Shown here: positions 1 to 7,600 of the stretch, one piece after another | Position numbering within the stretch: position 1 is the first letter of the stretch | Layout of the letters: each line of letters opens with the position of its first letter | Origin: Peribacter sp964404805 | Lineage (GTDB): Bacteria; Patescibacteriota; Gracilibacteria; Peribacterales; Peribacteraceae | Assembly (NCBI GenBank): GCA_964404805.1 | Contig: CAYOLJ010000014.1 | Span: forward strand, 1 to 17,591 | DNA: 17,591 nucleotides | Direction of reading: 5' to 3' | The notes under the pieces: model-generated | What the model was told of the DNA's origin: nothing | What the model saw: only the letters and a program-made list of their open reading frames with translations | The model's database searches: none | Made by a program: the position numbers and the translations under genes

Positions 1-365
1 CCGAAGAGAAGGGAAGTCACGGATAGGGTTAGGATTAGGGTTAGGGCGTAGGGGCGATAGCTGTTTTGTTTGTTGTTTTTGTGTGGTTCCTTGGGTTCCG
101 AGTTATCAAGATAGTATAGCCGAAATCCGCTCTTTTGGGGAGGGAGGAGGACTTGAGATTTCTGAGGGTTGGTGTGTGTTGTTCGATGAGAAAAAAGAAG
201 GGAAGAATGAGGCCTCCAGAGGCCGTTGAAATGAGGGACTTCTGGCGATTTCTTTGCCTTCTTCTCACATCTGTTTCACTCTGTCCCTATCAAGCATCTT
301 GTCCTCATCGACGGCCACCCGACTTCGCCCTTCTGGCTACGCCGGGCAAGCCACCTTTTCTTCTC
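1..365. other. Non-coding left edge
   Basis: No convincing gene is seen here. Open frames exist on both strands, but their translations have low-complexity or frame-shadow character. The stretch holds a telomere-like TTAGG run at 29-46 and a short perfect palindrome, GGCCTC-CA-GAGGCC, at 211-224. On the - strand the palindrome is followed by a T-rich stretch, so it could be a weak terminator for a leftward gene. A poor -10-like TATAGC lies at 115-120. The open frame of the exonuclease runs back to 135, but the part before 366 does not look like protein. Confidence 0.5.
29..46 (+). repeat. Short TTAGGG-like tandem run
   Basis: Three consecutive hexamers, TTAGGA then TTAGGG twice, preceded by a partial ATAGGG. 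This resembles vertebrate-type telomere repeat, but it is only 18 bases long and sits at the very edge of the window. Chance, a local slippage tract or an assembly-end artefact are all possible. Confidence 0.4.
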
Positions 366-1334
366 ATGATGAAACACCTTGTATTGATTGACGGGCATCA
401 TCTTATGTATAGGGCGTACTGGGCTATTCCCCGCACCCTCAAAACGCGCTCGGGCGAGCAGACCAATACCGTCTTCGGAGTGGCATCGATGCTCCTCTCG
501 ATCCTTGCCAAAGAAGAGCCCGATGCGTTTCTCTTCTGTTTCGATGAGGGCGATGAGACGTTCCGGCACCAGGAGGCAGTCGACTACAAGGCGGGCCGGG
601 CCGAGACCCCCGACGATTTCTATGTGCAGATCCCGCGGGTCCATGAGCTCATCGATATGTTTGCCATCCCACATGTCTCTGATCCCAAGTTCGAAGCCGA
701 TGACCTGCTCTGTGCGTATGCACGCGCAGCCGAGAAGGATGGCATGCGTGTGACCATCGTCACCGGAGATCGCGATGCGCTGCAACTTGCGAGCGAACAC
801 ATTCGCGTTGCCATTCCGCATAAGGGGTATCAACAGGCGGAGTACCTCGGGCCCAAAGAAATCGAAGCGAAGTACGGTGTACGACCCGACCAAATTGCTT
901 CGTACAAAGGACTCACGGGCGATCAATCCGATAACCTGCCGGGGGTCAAAGGTATCGGCCCCAAGAACGCCGCGGAACTTCTGCAGAAGTATGACACCCT
1001 GCAGGGTGTCTACGATCACCTCGAAGAAATTCGGCCTGCTGTTCGTGAAAAGCTCGAAAACGATCGTGAACAGGCGTTCTTCTGTGAGCGCATGGCGCTG
1101 CTCATTTCCGATATGCCCCTTCCCATCACTGTTGCAGATCTTGCGCTCGAGCGTTTTCCCGTTGAACAAATTCTCACGTTCTTCCGTGCACTCGAATTCA
1201 CTCTGCTCATCAAGCGTTTCCAGTCGCTTCTTGCATCACCATTCGGTCAGTTGCACAGCTCACCCGAAGACCTGCCGGTTGCCCCGCCAGCCGAGGCCAA
1301 AGCCGCGGATCAGTTACTCCTTTTCGAAAGCTAA
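366..1334 (+). CDS. Stand-alone 5'-3' exonuclease (PolA N-terminal-like)
   Basis: Predicted structure-specific 5' nuclease of the FEN/PolA-N family, which trims RNA primers and flaps in replication and repair; 322 residues from the ATG at 366, and a second in-frame ATG follows directly. Visible motifs are LIDGHHLMYRAYWA at the N-terminus, FCFDEGDETFR, the acidic EADDLL, TGDRDALQL, and the helix-hairpin-helix segment YKGLTGDQSDNLPGVKGIGPK, here quoted only to mark the family. These supply the acidic residues that bind two metals. The 3'-5' exonuclease and polymerase domains of full PolA are absent; the protein ends in a short Pro/Ala-rich tail. The start was moved from 135 to 366 because homology begins at MMKHLVLIDG and the upstream translation is not protein-like. 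No Shine-Dalgarno is seen. The next gene, ftsA, is 270 bp away. Confidence 0.9.
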   Translation: MMKHLVLIDGHHLMYRAYWAIPRTLKTRSGEQTNTVFGVASMLLSILAKEEPDAFLFCFDEGDETFRHQEAVDYKAGRAETPDDFYVQIPRVHELIDMFAIPHVSDPKFEADDLLCAYARAAEKDGMRVTIVTGDRDALQLASEHIRVAIPHKGYQQAEYLGPKEIEAKYGVRPDQIASYKGLTGDQSDNLPGVKGIGPKNAAELLQKYDTLQGVYDHLEEIRPAVREKLENDREQAFFCERMALLISDMPLPITVADLALERFPVEQILTFFRALEFTLLIKRFQSLLASPFGQLHSSPEDLPVAPPAEAKAADQLLLFES

Positions 1335-1604
1335 ACAGAGATTCGGCGATTGACTACAACCTGTGTTCATCGATTTTTGCTGTGAAATTTCACATGTGCA
1401 TAAAGAGATTTCATCCCTAGTGGATCAGTAAAACAGAGAATAGAAAAATTGTTCTTCACCCACACTGGTGAATACCAAAGATACTCACGTCAATCTTGCG
1501 AATTCTTCATTGAAACAATTAAACTCCCGCTGTTTCGCGGACGTTCCACTATGGAACACGCAGAACATCTTCTGTACTCATCATTTCTCTGACCCCCTGC
1601 TCCC
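1335..1604. other. Intergenic region upstream of ftsA
   Basis: This 270-bp spacer is AT-richer than its neighbours and probably contains the ftsA-ftsZ promoter, though I find no convincing -35/-10 pair. It holds a 14-bp palindrome (1381-1394), a relaxed DnaA-box match TGTGCATAA at 1395-1403 (one mismatch to the consensus on the - strand), and a small hairpin TTCACC-CACACT-GGTGAA at 1455-1472. A short open frame starting at 1468 overlaps ftsA in another frame and is rejected. Confidence 0.5.
1381..1394. promoter_or_regulatory. 14-bp perfect palindrome, possible operator
   Basis: TGTGAAATTTCACA is a perfect palindrome. It has CRP/FNR-like half-sites (TGTGA and TCACA), but the spacer is 4 instead of the 6 bases of a classical CRP site. 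It lies 211 bases before the ftsA start. Binding of a dimeric regulator is inferred from symmetry only. Confidence 0.35.
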
Positions 1605-2837
1605 ATGCCCAAAGAACGCATCGTCGCCAGTCTCGATATCGGAAGTGCCAAAATCCGGACGGTCGTTGCCGTGGTGGATGGTGATCAGGAGAAACTCATC
1701 CCCAATGTGATCGGCGTGGGTCTTTCTCCTTCTCATGGCATGCGCAAGGGGCACGTGATTGATGTAGAAGAGCTCATCCACAATATCATCTCCTCACTTG
1801 AAGATGCGGAGCGCATGGCAGGGGTGCCCATCAACCACGTGTTCGTGGGCATGAGCGGATCGCACATCGAGTCGTTCGACAGCCGCGGCGTCATTGCCAT
1901 CTCGGGATCCGAGATTACCGTGGAGGATGTGGGGCGCGTGCTCGAAGCCGCACAGGCCGTCAGCATCCCGGCCAACCGTCGCATTTTGCACATCGAACCC
2001 AAGGCGTACGCCGTCGACGAGCAGCGAGGCATCAAGAATCCGGTAGGGATGACAGGCATCCGTCTGGAGGTGGAGGCGCACATCGTCACGGGGCACATCC
2101 AGCACGTGAAGAACATCGAGAAGTGCGTGGATCAGGCGGGGGTGGATATCGATGATATCGTTCCGGCGACGATCGCCGCACCTGAGGCGGTGCTGACCAA
2201 GCGTCAGAAAGAGCTGGGCGTCGTGGTGATCGACATCGGAGCGGGATGTTCCAGCGTTGCGGTGTTCGAGGAGGGAACGATCCTCTACTCGACCAGTCTG
2301 CCACTCGGGGGCGAGAGCGTGACGAATGACATCGCTATCGGACTGCGCACCTCCATTGATACGGCCGAGAAGATCAAGATCGAATTCGGGTCCGTGCTGC
2401 CGCAGGAGATTGCCGAGCGCGAGATGATTGATCTCTCCTCCGTGAGCAAGATCGATACGCAGACCGTGAGCAAGCGCTACATGGCCGAGATCATGCAGGC
2501 GCGGTACTTCGAAATCTTCTCGCTCGTGAAGCAGGAGCTCACCCGCATCGGTCGCAGCGGCATGTTGCCCGCCGGTGCACTGCTCACCGGAGCTGCGGCC
2601 AAAGCGCCCGGCGTACTCGATCTCGCCCGCGATGTCCTGGGGTTGCCGGTGCAGATGGGGTTCCCCGTCGATATCGGCGGCGTCATTGAAAAGGTGGACG
2701 ATCCTGCCTACGCCACTGGGCTCGGCACGCTCATCTGGGGTGTGCGCGAAGGTGAGAGTTCCCCCATGGTTGGAACAGCGCAGATGAAGCGTGCTGTGTT
2801 GCGCGTTGGTTCCTGGTTCAAAAGTCTTCTTCCCTAA
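1605..2837 (+). CDS. ftsA: Cell division protein FtsA
   Basis: Actin-like ATPase that tethers FtsZ filaments to the inner face of the membrane at the division site; 410 residues, normal for the family. The phosphate-1 loop is VASLDIGSAKIRTVV near residue 8. The SHS2-like 1C domain follows (GHVIDVEE onward). The phosphate-2 loop is VVVIDIGAGCSSVAVF with Asp210. The adenosine motif LLTGAAAKAPGV lies near residue 327. The C-terminal residues KRAVLRVGSWFKSLLP form the expected amphipathic membrane-targeting helix. The ATG at 1605 fits the domain start; the bases before it are pyrimidine-rich with no Shine-Dalgarno. ftsZ follows after 30 nt, so the two are probably one transcript. No ftsQ or mur genes are adjacent, so the usual dcw neighbourhood is not visible. 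Confidence 0.96.
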   Translation: MPKERIVASLDIGSAKIRTVVAVVDGDQEKLIPNVIGVGLSPSHGMRKGHVIDVEELIHNIISSLEDAERMAGVPINHVFVGMSGSHIESFDSRGVIAISGSEITVEDVGRVLEAAQAVSIPANRRILHIEPKAYAVDEQRGIKNPVGMTGIRLEVEAHIVTGHIQHVKNIEKCVDQAGVDIDDIVPATIAAPEAVLTKRQKELGVVVIDIGAGCSSVAVFEEGTILYSTSLPLGGESVTNDIAIGLRTSIDTAEKIKIEFGSVLPQEIAEREMIDLSSVSKIDTQTVSKRYMAEIMQARYFEIFSLVKQELTRIGRSGMLPAGALLTGAAAKAPGVLDLARDVLGLPVQMGFPVDIGGVIEKVDDPAYATGLGTLIWGVREGESSPMVGTAQMKRAVLRVGSWFKSLLP

Positions 2838-2867
2838 CCTTACCCCCTACTTCTACCCCCTCGCATC

Positions 2868-4109
2868 ATGTCCGATACACTGCGTTCTCTCTTCTCCGGC
2901 TCCCGCTCTTCGAGTTCAGGTAATGGCTCGAATGGCGATGATAGCCCCATCGTTTCGCGCGAGGTGCGACCCGATGCCACCCCCGGTGCGCGTCTTGTCG
3001 TTCTCGGAGCGGGCGGTGGTGGCTCCAATGCTGTTAAGCGCATGATCGACTGCAAGGTGCAGGGTGTGGAATTCATTGCGGTGAATACTGATATGCAGGC
3101 GCTCTACCACAATCCGGCACCCCGCAAGATTACGATCGGACGTGGGACCACGCGTGGGCTGGGAGCAGGAGCGAACCCCGAGGTCGGTAAGAAGGCGGCA
3201 GAAGAGAGCAGCGCCGAGATTCAGGCGGCGCTCGAAGGTACGGATATGCTCTTTCTCACGGCGGGTCTGGGAGGTGGAACAGGAGGCGGCAGTTTGGGTG
3301 TGATGGCCGAGATTGCTCGTAGCTTGGGAATTCTTACGATTGCGGTGGTTACCAAGCCGTTTAGCTTTGAAGGGCTCAAGCGAAAGCAGCAGGCCGACGA
3401 TGCTATCGCCAATCTGAAGGGCAAGGTCGACACGCTCATCACGATTCCGAACGACAAGATCCTCTCGCTCATCGACAAGACCACACCGCTTACGGATGCG
3501 TTCCAGGTGGTCGATGAAGTGCTCCAGCACGCGATTGAGGGCATTTCGAACCTCATCACCGAACACGGTCTCATCAACGTCGACTTTGCCGACGTGAAGT
3601 CGATCATGCAGGATGCCGGTACGGCACTCATGGGCATCGGTTACGGTACGGGCGACAGTCGCGCAGCCGAAGCAGCCCGCGCGGCCATCGACAGCCCGCT
3701 CCTCGATCTCTCGATCTCGGGTGCGAAGGGTGTGCTCTTCAATATCACCGGTGGCACCGATCTTAGTATGTTCGAGGTAGACGAAGCAGCACGCATCATC
3801 ACCGAGGCGGCGGATCCTGAGGCAAATATCATCTTCGGCGCTGTGATCGACGAGAAATTCACGGGCGAAGTCAAAGTGACCGTGATCGCCACAGGATTCG
3901 AAGAAGCGCATCTTGAGGGCCTGCCGACTATCGGCGCGGCTCGCACGCTCAAGACGGGTGTGCACACGCTTTCCCGCTTCTCTGATGAAGAGAGGACAGA
4001 AAAGCCAGCCAAGCCTTCGTTCCTCGAGTCGGCCAAGACCAGCACACTGGGGATTTCAGAAGAGGAGCTTGAGGTGCCGGCGTTTATGCGAAAGCCTATT
4101 AGCAAGTAA
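2868..4109 (+). CDS. ftsZ: Cell division protein FtsZ
   Basis: Tubulin-like GTPase forming the cytokinetic Z ring; 413 residues. A Ser/Gly-rich extension of about 40 residues precedes the Rossmann start ARLVVLGAGGGGSNAV, longer than in many homologues. The tubulin signature GGGTGGG is at residues 135-141, the guanine-ring loop and central helix follow, and the T7 catalytic loop NVDFAD has Asp239 and Asp242. After a variable linker of roughly 50 residues, the C-terminal LEVPAFMRKPISK is the conserved peptide that binds FtsA and other partners, which matches the adjacent ftsA. The ATG at 2868 is preceded by a C/T-rich stretch without a Shine-Dalgarno. An intrinsic terminator lies 26 nt after the stop. 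Confidence 0.97.
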   Translation: MSDTLRSLFSGSRSSSSGNGSNGDDSPIVSREVRPDATPGARLVVLGAGGGGSNAVKRMIDCKVQGVEFIAVNTDMQALYHNPAPRKITIGRGTTRGLGAGANPEVGKKAAEESSAEIQAALEGTDMLFLTAGLGGGTGGGSLGVMAEIARSLGILTIAVVTKPFSFEGLKRKQQADDAIANLKGKVDTLITIPNDKILSLIDKTTPLTDAFQVVDEVLQHAIEGISNLITEHGLINVDFADVKSIMQDAGTALMGIGYGTGDSRAAEAARAAIDSPLLDLSISGAKGVLFNITGGTDLSMFEVDEAARIITEAADPEANIIFGAVIDEKFTGEVKVTVIATGFEEAHLEGLPTIGAARTLKTGVHTLSRFSDEERTEKPAKPSFLESAKTSTLGISEEELEVPAFMRKPISK

Positions 4110-4135
4110 TCGACGCTCACCAGGAAAGCGAAGAG

Positions 4136-4157
4136 AGCGGGGTTCCCCCGCTTTTTT
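4136..4157 (+). terminator. Intrinsic terminator of ftsA-ftsZ
   Basis: Perfect 7-bp stem AGCGGGG / CCCCGCT with a 3-nt loop, followed by a run of five further T residues. It lies 26 nt after the ftsZ stop. The opposite strand lacks a comparable T run after the stem, so it should act mainly on the + strand even though the leftward dut gene ends at 4166. Confidence 0.85.
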
Positions 4158-4165
4158 CGTATGTC

Positions 4166-4603
4166 TCATGTGTGCGTTCCCGTCGAGCCGAATCCTCCGC
4201 GTGTTTCCGCTCCATGGCCGTCCACTTCCGTCCACTCGGCACGTTCCACTTTGACGAACATGCCCTGCGCGATACGTTCGCCGCGCTCCACGGTGACGGG
4301 AGCATTCGAAATGTTCTGCACCTGCACTTTGATTTCATCTGCCGGCCCGTGGTAGTCGCAGTCGATCACACCGATCGAGTGCGGGCAGACGAGTGCTTTT
4401 TTACGAGGGAGCGAAGAGCGCGGGAGGATTAAGAGGGCATAGCCCTCGGGTACCTTCACGATTACGTTGCCGGGCACGAGCGCGATTTTGTCAGGGTCAA
4501 TGGTCGTCGTCTCGCGCGTAATGAGATCGAAGCCCACCGCTCCTGCTGATTCGTAGCGGGGCAGAGTGAGGGAAGTGTCGACACGCTGAATGGAGACCTG
4601 CAT
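4166..4603 (-). CDS. dut: dUTP diphosphatase (dUTPase)
   Basis: Hydrolyses dUTP to dUMP and pyrophosphate, keeping uracil out of DNA and supplying dUMP for dTMP synthesis; 145 residues, standard for the trimeric family. All five motifs are visible in order: AGAVGFDL (residues 20-27), PRSSLPRK (61-68), GVIDCDYHG (78-86, with the catalytic Asp), GERIAQGMF (108-116) and the P-loop-like C-terminal RGGFGSTG (135-142). The last is intact, so a closed active site is expected. The gene is the third of a - strand operon, starting 18 nt after the stop of the giant protein gene. No Shine-Dalgarno precedes the ATG. Its 3' end faces ftsZ, with the ftsZ terminator between them. Confidence 0.96.
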   Translation of the reverse strand: MQVSIQRVDTSLTLPRYESAGAVGFDLITRETTTIDPDKIALVPGNVIVKVPEGYALLILPRSSLPRKKALVCPHSIGVIDCDYHGPADEIKVQVQNISNAPVTVERGERIAQGMFVKVERAEWTEVDGHGAETRGGFGSTGTHT

Positions 4604-4621
4604 GGCCTAAGAATGCGCGCA

Positions 4622-7600
4622 TTAGGGAGCGGTCGCAAGGCTCGTCTGCCTTCCATTTTCCGCTCCGACAATCGAGTGATAGCGCTGCGTGAAGGACTCA
4701 AGGTTTAGAGCACCATCTGCGTTTTCTTTCGTTCCGCTGTCGAGGAATCCGCCGGTTCCGAAAGATTTATCGCTCATAGAGATGAGCAGATTTCTCAGAA
4801 CACCGGGATTGGACCGAATTTTCTGTGAGATTGCCTTCATAAATTGTTCCGTAATGGCGAAGCTGCCCACTCCGGGGCAGATGATTTTTTGCTTTTCCGA
4901 GCTCGTGCCTTCCCGGTCACGCCTTTCGCTGGCGATGAAATCGGACATGCCGATTTCTGTTTTGTCGTCGACTCTTACCTTGAAATCTTGCATGCCCAGC
5001 CCTTGGATGAGCTCCCCGATGAAATCCCGCGTGCGGGTGCGATAGTCGGAAGTCTGCACGGCAGGGTTGCTGACTGTTCCTTCATTGAGTTGGTTTTCGG
5101 TGAGGGAGGGCATACCGCGCGTGACCTCTGAGGTGCGCATCATCTGATTGTCGAAGTAGAGGTATGCGGTGATAGATTGAGTGATATCTTCGACGTCGGT
5201 AGTACGGAAGATGGGAGTACCAGTTTCCTCTGCCATGCGCGCGAGATAGGCGTACATTTTGAATTTTTCATTAAAGCCCATATAGCTGTTTTTGCACCCC
5301 TCAACCGTCACTTTCTTGCGGTCGCCGCTCACGACACCGAGGAGGCTGCGCATTTTGAGCCAGTCGATCTCGGTGGTGAGGTACGGCGCGTCTTCATGAT
5401 CCAGGCCTTCCGCCACGCGGTCCATGGCCTTCGACATGCGCTCGCGTGCTTTCGCATCTCGCAGCAGGACCAAGCGCAGGAACATGGTGGTCTTGATGCC
5501 TGGCACAAAGGTGGGTTCCCCGCTGCTGGGGTCGGTCTCGGTGATCCTCTTGGCAATTTGCCGGATATCCGACAGCGAGTTGTGGCGCTGGTAGAAGTAA
5601 TCGAGGAATGGGAATTTCATGAGGAGTTCACCGCTCTCTCCGGCCAGCGCACGCAGCCGTTCTACAGGCATGAGTCCTGAGGCGATTCCTCGAACGAGAT
5701 AGTAGGTCTTCTGCTCCATGCTCATCTTGCCGTTGCGCATGGCGTAGTGGAGGAGCTCCTCGTAATGGTGGGGGTTCACCTCTTCGGGGAACGGTTTGCG
5801 GGGTCTGGCATTGACACATTCCTCGTACTTTTTGAGAATTATCGCGAGTTCGTATCCCAACTGTCCGGCAATATTGCTGAAGTTGTCGGCCTCGTGGCTG
5901 TATGACTTCTTGTGCTTGTCGTAGTTGCCGTTGTTGCCTGTTACCCATTCGTTGAACATGTCTTTGTCTTCCCAGATATCCGCAATGAGCTTATGCAGCC
6001 ACTTATCGCGCAGGATTCCATTGCGCTTACAGGGACCAATGGGCATCTCGTACTTCGATTTCTCGTTGAGGGCTCTCCATACGCGTTCGTCGTTCCAGTC
6101 CATGCGGCCTTTCTCAACCAAGAGCACGATCGATGCACGCAATTGGTCTCGTGTTGGTGTGGCACCGATGAGGTTGAGCAGCTCTTCGGCATCCAGGTTT
6201 TTGAAGGCATCCTCCCACTTCTTCACGCGGTCGAGCTCGAGCTGGTTCTTGCGCCGCTCGTTGTAGTGATGCAGACGTTCTGTGTACTTACCGAGGATGG
6301 GAATGAGGGTATTTGTGCCGGGGATTTTGCTGGGAAGGTTCTTCGTGAGTCCAGCTTTGGTCTCTGCGGTTTTTCGGTCCTGAATGGATGTCCAGATTCC
6401 GACCACGTCTTCTGCGATTTCTTTGTACATGCGCATGACGTCTAATATGCAGAGCCACTGAATACCGAGCTTCTGTGAGATGGTGCCCTTCTTCGATTGA
6501 GGAGCATTGGAGATATCGGAAATTCTGTGGTCGATCTCCTGTACCTGTCCGTGAATTTTGGCGACATGTGCCTTGAAGTTTGTAATAGTTTCACGATAGA
6601 CGGGATTCGTTGCGGGATCGATGCGGTTGCCATCACGTGTTTTGCCGTCTTGGTAGATAGTTTGCAGTTGCCCCATGACATCTTGAAGTCCTCCGTCACT
6701 TCCGGTGCCAATGATCTGTGCGACCTGAACGGAAACTTTCGGCAGGTAGTTGAGGCCTGCATCTTTCTTTTTTCCTACAGCCTCCCCGAAGGTTCTGATA
6801 CTATTGATCATGCTTCCGATTTCCTCCAAATCTTCATGAGCGTCGTAGCCCGTGAAGTCTGGAGGAGCTTCTGCCATGGCATCATTGTCGATCGTCGGGG
6901 GTTGATCCTCCGTTTCATGGAGTGTGAATTCCGGTGTAACCATGTGCGGCGACTGCGATCGCAGCGATTCGAAAATTTTGCGATCTTCCTGTCCGGTTGT
7001 TGCTAATGCTCCGCTGACGGCGGCTTCATTAAGGAGCAGACGACGATAGTGCGCGTCGGCTCGTGCCTGCAGGAGCTCTTCGGGCATATTGGGGTTTAAG
7101 CGGCGGTACTCCGCGCGTACTTCTTCTCGCGTGGGTACACCCCAGCGCTCTCCCTGCTGTTCGAGGAGTGTCCAGTTCTCGCTTGTCAGTTCACCGAAAC
7201 TCGATTCCAGGAGCTCCGGAAGCAGATGACTTTGCTCTGAGAGAATGTCGAAGAGGGCGTGTGCTTTCTCGTGATGAACAAGCCTCGCAATGTCTGCAGA
7301 ACTGAGATCCGGTGTTCGGCGGATCCAGATCTTTCCTTCGCGGTAACACGCACGAGAAGTCTGTAGATGGAATTTTTCTAGGTACTCCTGGTCACTGAGA
7401 AAGACGACGATTTCGTTCCCTTCGGGCGGAATCTCGCCGCTTGTCTGGCGCTCCAGTGTCCGCACGAGTTCCAGCGCTGTACGCCAGTGCTCGATCTGTG
7501 TTCCCGTGCGCGTCGCCATGTCGCGCCTCTGTGCTTCAGAAATTTTTTCGTTGCCGAGAAGCGTGAGCTGACGGTCGATGTACTGCGCGTATTCCTGCAG

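Noticed and set aside
135..365. N-terminal extension of the exonuclease frame
   Set aside because: The translation is Cys/Arg-rich and unlike protein, and family homology begins at MMKHLVLIDG (366).
276..1169. 297-codon open frame opposite the exonuclease
   Set aside because: It lies antisense to a clearly conserved gene and shows no motif; a codon-bias shadow.
1468..1710. 80-codon frame before and into ftsA
   Set aside because: Overlaps ftsA out of frame and its translation looks random.
2916..3965. 349-codon open frame opposite ftsZ
   Set aside because: Entirely antisense to ftsZ; the translation is His/Arg-rich shadow sequence.
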